This document shows, piece after piece, positions 24,542-35,352 of a DNA stretch of 64,000 nt (positions are counted from its first letter, which is position 1; each line of letters opens with the position of its first letter). The notes beneath the pieces were generated by a model. That model had not been told where the DNA came from, made no database searches, and saw only the letters and a program-made list of their open reading frames with translations. Origin of the DNA: Nocardioides yefusunii (GTDB lineage Bacteria > Actinomycetota > Actinomycetes > Propionibacteriales > Nocardioidaceae); NCBI RefSeq assembly GCF_004014875.1, contig NZ_CP034929.1, positions 1,612,001 through 1,676,000 on the forward strand. Reading direction: 5' to 3'. A program made the translations under genes and the position numbers.

Positions 24542-25599
24542 TGCGCGAGTACGACGAGTTCGGCAACGAGTACGACCCCGAGTACGACGACGCCCCCGCC
24601 ACGCGCACGATGCGGGTGCCCGCGCTTCCCCTGGAGGAGTACCAGCGCGCCGCAGGGGAGTCCGACGAAACCGACGCCGGGGCGCACACGCGCGGCGTCA
24701 GCGTCGCCGCCCCCCGAGGCACAGGACCCACCTACGCCGGCACCTCCACCGTCGTGATGCCCCTGCTCGACCTCGTCACCAAGCAGTCGATGGACGAGGA
24801 CTACAGCCTCGTGGCCGCCCGACGCCGGGCCGCCGGACGTGCCCCCGGGCGACGCGGAGCCGACGACAACCAACGACGCATCGGCACTGCCGCCACCGTC
24901 GTCGTGGTCGCGATCAGTGCCCTGGTCGCCACCGTCGCCGGCGCCCAGACCTCACGCAATGCCGACGTCACCGCGCTGGGCAGGGCTGCCCTGGTCGAGC
25001 GCATCCAGATCGCCAAGGAGAACGTCCGCGAACTCCGTGCCACGGCCGGTGACATGACGGCTGCCAACGCCACGTTGGAGGAGAGCTCCCGGGCACTGCA
25101 GGCCGAGGAGGCCGCAGCGGCCGACCAGGTCCGTAGCCTCGGCACCCTCAGTGGGTTTCTTGCCGTCACCGGTCCGGGCATCCGGATCGTCGTCGACGAC
25201 GGGCCGGGGGAGACCCGCAGGTCGAAGGTGCGCGACGACGACCTGATCTTCCTGGTCCAGGGCCTCTGGTCCGCGGGGGCCGAAGCGGTGGCCATCAACG
25301 GGCAGCGCCTCAGCGTGCTGAGCCCCATCCAGAACTCCGGTCAGGCGATCCACGTCAACGTGCGCCCCCTGAGCCCGCCGTACCGGGTGGAGGCCATCGG
25401 TGATCCCGACACGCTCGAGGGTGCGTTGCTCGCCAGCACGGGTGGCGCCACCTTCTACAATGTGGCCAACGAGCTCGGATTCGGCGTCAGCGTGGAGGAC
25501 GTCGAGGTGCTCGAACTTCCTGCGACGCGGGTCCGCAGTCTGAGGCACGTCGAGAAACTGGACGACGACAAGTTGAGCAAGCAGGAGGACGACGAGTGA
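24541..25599 (+). CDS. DUF881-family membrane protein
   Basis: 352 residues. An acidic, disordered cytoplasmic N-terminus (about 1-110) precedes one transmembrane helix (about 115-135), a coiled coil (about 140-185) and the DUF881 domain (about 190-330; FLAVTGPGIRIVVDDGP, GAEAVAINGQRL, PPYRVEAIGD). DUF881 proteins flank the small basic protein in Firmicutes and Actinobacteria and are linked to cell-envelope and division processes. ATG 24541 overlaps the previous stop; an alternative GTG lies one codon earlier. Confidence 0.85.
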   Translation: MREYDEFGNEYDPEYDDAPATRTMRVPALPLEEYQRAAGESDETDAGAHTRGVSVAAPRGTGPTYAGTSTVVMPLLDLVTKQSMDEDYSLVAARRRAAGRAPGRRGADDNQRRIGTAATVVVVAISALVATVAGAQTSRNADVTALGRAALVERIQIAKENVRELRATAGDMTAANATLEESSRALQAEEAAAADQVRSLGTLSGFLAVTGPGIRIVVDDGPGETRRSKVRDDDLIFLVQGLWSAGAEAVAINGQRLSVLSPIQNSGQAIHVNVRPLSPPYRVEAIGDPDTLEGALLASTGGATFYNVANELGFGVSVEDVEVLELPATRVRSLRHVEKLDDDKLSKQEDDE

Positions 25600-25925
25600 T
25601 CGCCGCGATCGGACTCGCCCTGGGCGTGGTGCTGGGACTGTTGTTCCAGCCCGACATCCCGCTGGCGTTGGAGCCCTACGTCCCGATCGCGGTCGTGGCT
25701 GCGCTCGACGCCGTCTTCGGCGGCCTGCGGGCCCACCTCGACGGGATCTTCGACGACAAGGTCTTCGTCGTGTCCTTCGTCAGCAACGTCATCCTGGCCG
25801 CGATGATCGTGTTCGTCGGCGACAAGCTCGGCGTGACCGAACTGGCCACCGGCGTCGTCGTCGTCCTGGGCATCCGCATCTTCTCCAACGCCGCCGCCAT
25901 CCGTCGTCACCTCTTCCACGCGTGA
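25596..25925 (+). CDS. Small basic protein family (DUF1290)
   Basis: 109 residues with three transmembrane helices; matches the Sbp/DUF1290 family (GLLFQPDIP, IAVVAALDAVFGGLRAHLDGIFDDKVF). The GTG start overlaps the upstream stop. It sits between two DUF881 genes, the conserved arrangement. Role probably envelope/division-related; not biochemically defined. Confidence 0.9.
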   Translation: MIAAIGLALGVVLGLLFQPDIPLALEPYVPIAVVAALDAVFGGLRAHLDGIFDDKVFVVSFVSNVILAAMIVFVGDKLGVTELATGVVVVLGIRIFSNAAAIRRHLFHA

Positions 25926-25932
25926 TCAGTCG

Positions 25933-26826
25933 ATGAGTGACCAGCGCGAGGACACCACCCCGGACGACACCACCCCGGACGACACCATCCCGGACGACAC
26001 CATCCCGGACGACACCATCCCGGACGAGGCGCAGGCGGACGGCTCGGAGGTGACCTCGTTGATGCCGGCCGTCAGCGACGACCCCGCCGACGAGGCGCCG
26101 CGCGAGGGTGCCGGCGCGAAGTTTCGCCGGACCTTCTTCGCCGCCTCGCGCAGCCAGGTGATCGTCGGCGTGCTGCTCGCGCTGGTGGGCTATGCCGTGG
26201 TGATCCAGGTCCGCAGCACCGAGGAGGACTCGACCTACGAGGGTCGCCGCCAGGAGGACCTCATCCAGATCTTCAACGGTCTGACGGGCAATGAGGACCG
26301 CACCCGACGTGAGATCGACCGTCTCGACAAGGCGCGCCGTGACCTCCTGGTCGACACCAGCGCCCGCGAGGCGGCCGTGGAGCAGGCCAGGCAGCGCGTC
26401 GACGCCCTCAACATCCTCGCCGGACACGTCCCGGTCACCGGTCCGGGCCTGCGCGTCACCATCATCGGCGAGCAGGGAGTGTCCTTGTCGCTCCTGTTGG
26501 ACATGGTCCAGGAGTTGCGCACCGCGGGTGCGGAGGCGATGGAGTTCAACGACTCCGTGCGTCTGGTCGCCTCGAGCCACTTCGACGTCGACGGTGCGGG
26601 CAACGTCTCCCTCGACGGCACCGCCCTGGGCTCGCCGTACGTCCTGGAGGCGATCGGTGAGTCGGCGACGCTGCACGCAGGCCTCGACTTCCCCTCCGGA
26701 CCCATCCGCGAACTCGAGAAGATCGCAGGCGTCTCCGTCGACGTGGAGGAGTTGAGCAGGGTCGACATCACCAGCACGGTGGACGAGGACAGGCCGGTGT
26801 ACGCCGAGCCGTCGGCGGGGCAGTAG
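25933..26826 (+). CDS. Second DUF881-family membrane protein
   Basis: 297 residues: a repeat-rich acidic N-terminus (DDTIP units, 7-31), one transmembrane helix (about 75-95), a coiled coil (about 110-155), and the DUF881 domain (ILAGHVPVTGPGLRVTI, GAEAMEFND, PYVLEAIGES). The protein ends ELSRVDITS plus an acidic tail. Completes the DUF881 / small basic protein / DUF881 trio. Confidence 0.85.
   Translation: MSDQREDTTPDDTTPDDTIPDDTIPDDTIPDEAQADGSEVTSLMPAVSDDPADEAPREGAGAKFRRTFFAASRSQVIVGVLLALVGYAVVIQVRSTEEDSTYEGRRQEDLIQIFNGLTGNEDRTRREIDRLDKARRDLLVDTSAREAAVEQARQRVDALNILAGHVPVTGPGLRVTIIGEQGVSLSLLLDMVQELRTAGAEAMEFNDSVRLVASSHFDVDGAGNVSLDGTALGSPYVLEAIGESATLHAGLDFPSGPIRELEKIAGVSVDVEELSRVDITSTVDEDRPVYAEPSAGQ
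25951..26025 (+). repeat. Five tandem 15-bp repeats encoding DDT(T/I)P
   Basis: Five copies of GACACCA[CT]CCCGGAC, the first two with C, the last three with T. They lengthen the disordered N-terminus of the DUF881 protein. Confidence 0.95.
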
Positions 26827-26898
26827 CGTTGCCCTCGTCATGGGCCGTGCCTGCACGACCCATGACCACTGAACTTTTCGACGCGACAGGAGTCCGTG

Positions 26899-27282
26899 AT
26901 GTACCCCGAGGACCTCAAGTACACCGCTGAGCACGAGTGGGTGCGCACCCCCGGCGAGCACGAGGGATCGGTGCGCATCGGCATCACCGACTTCGCCCAG
27001 GACGCCCTCGGCGACATCGTCTACGTCCAGCTCCCCGAGCTCGGTGACACCGTCACCGCCGGCGAGAGCTGCGGCGAGCTCGAGTCGACCAAGTCGGTCT
27101 CTGACATCTACGCCCCCGTGAGCGGCGAGGTCGTGGCCCGCAACGAGGCCCTCGATGCCACTCCTGAGCTCGTCAACAACGACCCCTACGCGGGCGGTTG
27201 GCTGATCGAGGTCGTCCCGAGCGACGCGGCCCAGGCCGACGCTCTCCTCGACGCTGCGGCCTACCAGGCCCTGCTCGGCTGA
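26899..27282 (+). CDS. gcvH: Glycine cleavage system H protein
   Basis: 127 residues, the lipoyl carrier of the glycine cleavage complex. Lipoylation site Lys65 in [17 protein letters not shown]; start [15 protein letters not shown] is typical. ATG 26899 is preferred over GTG 26896 by spacing from AGGAG. It shuttles the aminomethyl group from the P protein (gcvP at 30262) to the T protein, which is not in this window. Confidence 0.97.
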   Translation: MYPEDLKYTAEHEWVRTPGEHEGSVRIGITDFAQDALGDIVYVQLPELGDTVTAGESCGELESTKSVSDIYAPVSGEVVARNEALDATPELVNNDPYAGGWLIEVVPSDAAQADALLDAAAYQALLG

Positions 27283-27295
27283 ACCACCCACTCAC

Positions 27296-27326
27296 GGTTG
27301 CCCCGGATGCTAGTTTCGGGGCAACC
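27296..27326 (+). terminator. Hairpin after gcvH, similar to the one before gcvP
   Basis: 10-bp perfect stem GGTTGCCCCG/CGGGGCAACC with an 11-base loop containing GATGCTAGTTT. The loop holds a possible -10 box (TAGTTT), so it may double as the promoter of the FHA gene. Nearly the same sequence occurs at 30056-30079. Confidence 0.65.
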
Positions 27327-27396
27327 TTGAGTCTTCACCACAGGTGGGGACTCATCGCTTGGCCGGCCCGGCCAGGAAGATCGAATCGGAGGACAG

Positions 27397-27903
27397 ATGC
27401 CGTTCTGCACGGCCTGCGGCAAGAACAACCCCGACGACGCCCGTTTCTGCTCCCAGTGTGGGACGCGGATCGCGGCCGCCGAATCGCCTGCGACCACCAG
27501 CGTGGAGTCCACTGCGACCATCGCCCCGGTGATCGACTCCCTCACCACGTCTGACCGCGACCTCAGTCCGGTCGACGCCGCTGCCGTGGACGCGCTCCCG
27601 GCCGGCTCGGCCCTGCTCGTGGTGCAGCGCGGTCCCGGCGCGGGCCAGCGCTTCCTCCTGGACGCCGACACCGTGAGCGCGGGCCGTCACCCCGACTCCT
27701 CGATCTTCCTCGACGACGTCACCGTGTCGCGTCGTCACGCGGAGTTCCACCGTGTCGAGGGCGCCTACCTGGTCAAGGACGTCGGCAGCCTCAACGGCAC
27801 CTACGTCAACCGTGACCGGATCGACGACGTCGCCCTCAACACCGGCGACGAGGTCCAAATCGGCAAGTTCCGTCTCGTGTTCTTCGCCGGCCACGCCGGA
27901 TGA
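27397..27903 (+). CDS. FHA-domain protein with N-terminal zinc ribbon (GarA/OdhI-like)
   Basis: 168 residues. CxxC-x11-CxxC zinc ribbon (4-21: CTAC...CSQC), a Thr/Ser-rich linker with TTSVEST (possible kinase sites), then an FHA phosphothreonine-binding domain (about 80-165; GRHPDSSIFLDD, VSRRHAEF, GSLNGTYVN). In mycobacteria and corynebacteria the equivalent protein regulates 2-oxoglutarate and glutamate metabolism when phosphorylated. The upstream position next to ftsR is conserved. The stop overlaps the next start. Confidence 0.85.
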   Translation: MPFCTACGKNNPDDARFCSQCGTRIAAAESPATTSVESTATIAPVIDSLTTSDRDLSPVDAAAVDALPAGSALLVVQRGPGAGQRFLLDADTVSAGRHPDSSIFLDDVTVSRRHAEFHRVEGAYLVKDVGSLNGTYVNRDRIDDVALNTGDEVQIGKFRLVFFAGHAG

Positions 27904-28661
27904 GCGGAGGCGTCGAGATGGCCAGGGTCGCAGCCGCCGGTGAAGGTCAGCCGCGTGCGCTGATGAACATCGGCCAGGTCCTGGATCTGCTGCGTCCTGA
28001 CTTCCCGGGAGTCACGATCCCCAAGATCCGGTTCCTCGAGGACAAGGGTCTGATCAAGCCCGAGCGCACCCCGGCGGGGTACCGGAAGTTCTCCGGCGTC
28101 GACGTCGACCGGCTGCGCTACGTGCTGCGCATGCAGCGTGACCACTACCTGCCGCTGAAGGTCATCGGCGAGCACCTGGCCGCGATCGACGCCGGCCACG
28201 AGCCGCCGCCGATCGAGTCGGTGGTGCCCACGGTGCCCAAGGTGGCCCTGGCCTCCGACGGTCTGCCGTCGGCGGAGTCGTTCGCGCGTCGTTCCGACGT
28301 GCGTCTCTCGCGTCGTGAGCTGGTCAAGATCGCCGAGATCGACGAGGAGTTCTTGGTCGAGCTCGAGGGGCATGCCTTGGTGCAGCCCCTGCGCGGGACT
28401 GGGCAGTACGACAGCGACGCCCTGCTGGTGGCGCGCACCGCCAAGGAGATGGCTGCCTTCGGCATCGAACCGCGTCACCTGCGCGCCTTCAAGGCCGCGG
28501 CCGATCGAGAGGCCGGTCTGGTCGAGCAGGTCACCGAACCGCTCAAGCGTGGACGCGACGCAGCGGCTGCCGCTCGCGCCCAGGAAGCGGCCAACGAGAT
28601 CGCCGCACTGTCGGTGAAGCTCCACGCCACGCTCGTCAAGGCTCGTCTCCAGCGTTCCTGA
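27900..28661 (+). CDS. ftsR: MerR-like cell-division regulator FtsR
   Basis: 253 residues. MerR-type HTH (about 20-90; MNIGQVLDLLRPDFPGVTIPKIRFLEDKGLI, PAGYRKFSGVDVDRLRYVLRMQRDHYLPL), a long central region and a C-terminal helical domain. Matches the actinobacterial family named FtsR, an activator of ftsZ in Corynebacterium. ATG 27900 overlaps the FHA stop (ATGA); another in-frame ATG lies 18 bases downstream. Confidence 0.85.
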   Translation: MSGGVEMARVAAAGEGQPRALMNIGQVLDLLRPDFPGVTIPKIRFLEDKGLIKPERTPAGYRKFSGVDVDRLRYVLRMQRDHYLPLKVIGEHLAAIDAGHEPPPIESVVPTVPKVALASDGLPSAESFARRSDVRLSRRELVKIAEIDEEFLVELEGHALVQPLRGTGQYDSDALLVARTAKEMAAFGIEPRHLRAFKAAADREAGLVEQVTEPLKRGRDAAAAARAQEAANEIAALSVKLHATLVKARLQRS

Positions 28662-28710
28662 ACCCTTCCCGCCCCTGACGTTCGTGGGGGTGGGGAGTAG
28701 GGTTCATGGG

Positions 28711-29187
28711 GTGCGAGAGGTCGACGTTGTCGGAGTCCGGGTAGAGATGCCTTCGAACCAACCCATCGTGCTGCTGCGCGAGGTGGACGGGGAGCGTTTC
28801 GTCCCGATCTGGATCGGGGCCGTGGAGGCCACCGCCATCGCGTTCGCCCAGCAGGGCGTCATACCGCCGCGCCCACTCACCCACGACCTCATGCGTGACG
28901 TCCTGGAGGCCACCGGCCAGCGTCTCGACGAGGTCCGCATCGTCGACGTCAAGGACGGCGTCTTCCATGCCCTCCTCGTCTTCGCTTCCGGTGTCGAGGT
29001 CTCTGCGCGTCCCTCGGACTCGATCGCGCTGGCGTTGCGCACCGGCACCAAGGTGCTCGTGGCCGACGCCGTCCTGGAGGAGGCCGGCATTGCCGTCCCC
29101 GAGGAGGAGGACGACGAGGTCGAGCGGTTCCGCGAGTTCCTGGACCAGATCACGCCCGAAGACTTCGAGCGTCCCGTCGAGGACTGA
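28711..29187 (+). CDS. Bifunctional nuclease family protein (DUF151)
   Basis: 158 residues. REVDVVGVRVEMPSNQPIVLL start, IWIGAVEATAIAFAQQG and RPSDSIALALR are diagnostic for DUF151. The GTG at 28711 is 7 nt after TAGGGT, consistent with a leaderless message, and gives the standard family N-terminus; the longer frame does not. The C-terminus is acidic (EEEDDEVERFREFLDQI). Lies in the conserved FHA-ftsR-DUF151-MerR order. Confidence 0.9.
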   Translation: MREVDVVGVRVEMPSNQPIVLLREVDGERFVPIWIGAVEATAIAFAQQGVIPPRPLTHDLMRDVLEATGQRLDEVRIVDVKDGVFHALLVFASGVEVSARPSDSIALALRTGTKVLVADAVLEEAGIAVPEEEDDEVERFREFLDQITPEDFERPVED

Positions 29188-29262
29188 TCTCGCCGGATCC
29201 GAGCGTTCCGGACGTAAGTCCTCCGACTTCTGCAAGCCACTGCTGAGCCTGCATCTGGGTTA

Positions 29263-29279
29263 AACCTCAACAACAGGTT
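29263..29279. promoter_or_regulatory. Inverted repeat upstream of the second MerR gene
   Basis: AACCT-(7)-AGGTT lies in the 255-bp gap before 29443. A TAGGGT box at about 29402 could be the -10 of the MerR promoter. Possible MerR autoregulatory site; not proven. Confidence 0.35.
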
Positions 29280-29442
29280 CAGGGTTTGGCGACACGCCGA
29301 GTGATGCCGTTGTCTTGGCGTGTTGCGGGACTTACCTTGAACTGTCTCCGTTGTAACTCAACCGACGGACCTGCTCGGGCGGGTCCACTTCCTTCCCCCG
29401 ATAGGGTTACGCGCAGCGGAGTAGACGACGGAGGGTCCCGAA

Positions 29443-30033
29443 GTGGGCGTGAACAAGAACGAGCAGGACTCGGCAGTGCAGGTCGCTGCCGGCGTCGCTC
29501 AGGAGCAGGGTCTGCTCCTCAGTGACGACGCGTCCGCGCTGCCCAGTGACACCGGCTACCGCGGGCCCACTGCCTGCAGTGCCGCTGGTATCACCTATCG
29601 GCAGCTGGACTACTGGGCACGTACTGGCCTGGTCGAGCCCACCGTGCGTGGGGCGACCGGTTCTGGTTCGCAGCGCCTGTACTCCTTCCGCGACATCCTT
29701 CTGCTCAAGGTGGTCAAGCGTCTCCTCGACGCCGGCATCTCCCTGCAGCAGATCCGCACTGCCGTGCATCACCTGCGTGAGCGCGGCACCAGCGACCTCA
29801 CCCGCGTCACTCTGATGAGCGACGGTGCCTCGGTCTACGAGTGCACCAGCAACGACGAGGTCATCGACCTCCTTCAGGGTGGTCAGGGAGTGTTCGGCAT
29901 CGCCATCGGTGGTGTCTGGCGCGAGGTCGAGGGCACGCTCTCGGCGCTGCCCGGAGAGCGGATGTCCGCATCCGAGGCCCCGGCCGCAGGCGACGAACTT
30001 GCCGCTCGCCGAGCTCAGCGACGTATCAGCTGA
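29443..30033 (+). CDS. MerR-family transcriptional regulator
   Basis: 196 residues. The HTH (about 42-110) reads GYRGPTACSAAGITYRQLDYWARTGLVEP and FRDILLLKVVKRLLDAGISLQQIR. The following VTLMSDGASVYECTSNDEVIDLLQGGQGVFGIAIGGV block is characteristic of the regulator found beside ftsR in actinobacteria. GTG 29443 follows GGAGGG with 7-nt spacing; an alternative GTG lies two codons later. Target genes unknown; the neighbourhood suggests a cell-cycle or metabolic role. Confidence 0.85.
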   Translation: MGVNKNEQDSAVQVAAGVAQEQGLLLSDDASALPSDTGYRGPTACSAAGITYRQLDYWARTGLVEPTVRGATGSGSQRLYSFRDILLLKVVKRLLDAGISLQQIRTAVHHLRERGTSDLTRVTLMSDGASVYECTSNDEVIDLLQGGQGVFGIAIGGVWREVEGTLSALPGERMSASEAPAAGDELAARRAQRRIS

Positions 30034-30055
30034 TATCGGACTGTGACCGAACGGT

Positions 30056-30079
30056 GCCCCGGATGATAGATTCCGGGGC
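30056..30079 (+). promoter_or_regulatory. Hairpin/promoter element before the glycine riboswitch
   Basis: 8-bp stem GCCCCGGA/TCCGGGGC around TGATAGAT. It could terminate the MerR transcript. The loop also contains a TAGATT -10-like box that would start the riboswitch leader. It shares the GCCCCGGATGxTAG core with 27296-27326. Confidence 0.5.
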
Positions 30080-30087
30080 GCTGTTTA

Positions 30088-30200
30088 TTTCGACGGGAGA
30101 GTTCCGACTCCTGGTCGGCGCCGAAGGGGCAATTCCTCCCCGGAACCTCTCAGGCACAAAGGACCGTCCGAAGCAGGCGACTCTGAAGGTCGACCCCACC
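30088..30200 (+). ncRNA. Glycine riboswitch (single visible aptamer)
   Basis: Conserved aptamer landmarks in order: CGACGGGAGAGT (30091), GCGCCGAAGGGGCAA (about 30118), CTCTCAGGCAC-AAAGGACCG (about 30148-30166) and GACTCTGA (about 30179). It lies directly upstream of gcvP, its classical partner, and should turn on P-protein synthesis when glycine is high. I see only one full aptamer; many are tandem. A G/C-rich hairpin near 30197-30210 may form the expression platform around the gcvP ribosome site. Confidence 0.92.
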
Positions 30201-30261
30201 CGCGGGGGAGATGCGACAGAGGGGGAGGGACCGTGTACTTCTACCCTCGGAGCGTTGTGCC

Positions 30262-33171
<2,910 letters not shown>

Positions 33172-33224
33172 GCCCGGAGGAGTCCGGGGGCTGTCCCGGA
33201 CGGCTCCATGGTTCGTGCGTGACG

Positions 33225-33259
33225 GGACGGCCCCGCGGTGTGTCACCGCGGGGCCGTCC
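33225..33259 (+). terminator. Terminator after gcvP
   Basis: Perfect 16-bp stem (33225-33240 with 33244-33259), TGT loop, followed by TT. Confidence 0.9.
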
Positions 33260-33345
33260 TTGCGCTTTGGTGCGAACCAGTCCCGGCGGGGACTGCGCCT
33301 GCCTACTGTCATGGCTCAGGACAACGGTGCGTGGGGTGGAGACGA

Positions 33346-35247
33346 ATGACGACGTGGAGCAGGGCCAGAACGAATGCTGCGGTGAGCGCAGGGCTGCTGG
33401 GGCTGGCAGCGTGGGCGGTCGCAGCCCCGGGTGTGGCTGTGACTGCGGCTTCGTCCGGGGTCCTGCCTGCTCAGGAAGTGCCCTGGCACGCGCTTCATCA
33501 GAGCGCGGACGACGCGAGTTGGTCCGTGAACGATGGGATCGTGCCCCAAGGAGACCTCGACGAACGTCCGGGTGAGCGCAAGGCCGCCGATGCGGCTCGT
33601 CAGGCACGGCAACTGGGCATCGAGGTCGAAGTGTTCTCCCTGCGCACCGCGTCGGAGCGGATCTTCGCCCAGCCCGACGGGCAGTGGGTGCGTGAACAGC
33701 GCGTCCGCGGCGCTGGTGCTGGTGCTGGTGCTGGTGCGCGTCAGGCGTTCAACGTCGCCCCTGACGTGCCGTTGGCCCCGCAGATCTCGTCGAAGGACCT
33801 CACCGGTGGTGTGGTGACGCAGTCGCGCCCCGGGTTCGCGGTCACGGTGGCAGACCCCGAGAAGGGTCTGGTCAGTGCGGAGTTCGAGATCCGTCGTGAG
33901 GGTGCGACGGTGGCCTCGCGCCGCACTGAGGAGGTGCACCGCTCCGGTCGGGCTCGGTGGTCGTTGGCCGACGAGGCTGATCTTGCGCTCACTGACGGCA
34001 GCTACACCGTCCGCGCACGTGGGTACGACGGGCACACCTCGTCGGAGTGGAGTCAGGAGACTGCGTTCGTGGTGGATGCCGCGACCCCGCGTCCTCACGA
34101 CCCGAGGGCCCATCCGTTGGAGTCCGTCTGGCGCGATGAGGTGGGTGAGATCCTGGCGGTCTTCGGGACGGAGGTGACGCTGTCGGCGCAGGTGGAGTCC
34201 GCGACCGGTGAACCGGTGCGTGCACGGTTCCACCTCGAACAGACCGACGAGGACACCCCTGACCTGGTCAGGCTCGGGTCCGTGGTCGCGTCGGGTGAAC
34301 GTTCGGTCGTGGTGATCGATGCCGATGACCTCTTCGACGGGTACTACCGGGTGCGGATCAGCACCGTCAGTGGTGATGTGACGGCCACCGACGATGCGCC
34401 GGGCCGGCAGTCCGGTGTGAGCGAGATCTGGCTGCGGACCCTGTCCGGTGGCGCTGGCTACGACGAGGACGCCCATGAGGCAGAGATGGAAGCCGAGTTG
34501 GAGGCGTACGAGGCTCTGGAGGGTGTCCCCACCGCTTACCCGGGCGTCGACGCCATGTGGCTCTCGGACTTGACGGAGATCGCCGTCGACGAAGGCCGAG
34601 ACCTCGACGATGTCGTGGACTGGGCGCTGTGGGAGGACCGCTACAGCGAAGTGATCGATCTGGCCTCGGACCACCCCCAGTTCAGCGAAGTTCGAGGAGA
34701 GGAACGTGGGCGCAGGGTCGACGTCTGGTTCACGGGAGACGTTCCGCCCGATCTCGCTGCCCGCATTGCTGCGTTCGGTGGTGACACCCACGTCCACGGG
34801 GGAGCTGCGCTCTCCGCGACCGCGGCTGAGCAGGCACGCGAGCACGTGTACCAGGGCGGCCATGCGGTGTTCGGTGATGACGTCAAGCTCGATCTCCAGG
34901 CGGACTCCGTGTCCGGGAGGATCACCGGCTCGCTGGGGATCCCGCAGGGCCACCGCCTCACCTTCGCCGACGCTGTGGCCGCACTCGAGCGCGAACTGGG
35001 TGAGGGACCTCTCGGGAGGAGCTCGGTGACGTTGGACCTGGATCCGATGACGGTGAGCGACTTCAGAAGCAGTGTGGTCGCACTTCCTTACACCGGGGGC
35101 GAGGAAGAGCGACCCGCCGGCACGTTGCTCCCGGCCCGACCCCCAGTGATGACCGGAAGCGGGACCCTTGGTCGGCGTCTGAGCGGTGAGGTGTCGGAGG
35201 GGTCTGCGGCTGCCGTGGATGACGTGCTGCCCCACACCGGCGGCTGA
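33346..35247 (+). CDS. Secreted repeat protein ending in a bare LPHTGG motif
   Basis: 633 residues. Signal peptide to about 34. Fibronectin-like beta segments occur around 130-360 (GSYTVRARGYDGHTSSEWS), like those in N-terminal parts of actinobacterial RHS or cell-wall proteins. An acidic helical segment and a globular region follow. The chain ends DVLPHTGG with no hydrophobic helix or positive tail after it, and a second LPYTGG lies about 50 residues earlier. A normal sorting signal needs the helix, so it is truncated or released. ATG 33346 follows GGTGGAG. Function unknown. Confidence 0.65.
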   Translation: MTTWSRARTNAAVSAGLLGLAAWAVAAPGVAVTAASSGVLPAQEVPWHALHQSADDASWSVNDGIVPQGDLDERPGERKAADAARQARQLGIEVEVFSLRTASERIFAQPDGQWVREQRVRGAGAGAGAGARQAFNVAPDVPLAPQISSKDLTGGVVTQSRPGFAVTVADPEKGLVSAEFEIRREGATVASRRTEEVHRSGRARWSLADEADLALTDGSYTVRARGYDGHTSSEWSQETAFVVDAATPRPHDPRAHPLESVWRDEVGEILAVFGTEVTLSAQVESATGEPVRARFHLEQTDEDTPDLVRLGSVVASGERSVVVIDADDLFDGYYRVRISTVSGDVTATDDAPGRQSGVSEIWLRTLSGGAGYDEDAHEAEMEAELEAYEALEGVPTAYPGVDAMWLSDLTEIAVDEGRDLDDVVDWALWEDRYSEVIDLASDHPQFSEVRGEERGRRVDVWFTGDVPPDLAARIAAFGGDTHVHGGAALSATAAEQAREHVYQGGHAVFGDDVKLDLQADSVSGRITGSLGIPQGHRLTFADAVAALERELGEGPLGRSSVTLDLDPMTVSDFRSSVVALPYTGGEEERPAGTLLPARPPVMTGSGTLGRRLSGEVSEGSAAAVDDVLPHTGG

Positions 35248-35352
35248 GTGCCCACGAACTGAGCGTGGGATGAGCCGTGGTGGGGGCGGGGAGCAGAAAG
35301 GGGCTGTCCGGACACAGAGAGGGTGACACATCCATCTCTCCGGGGAGTTCTC

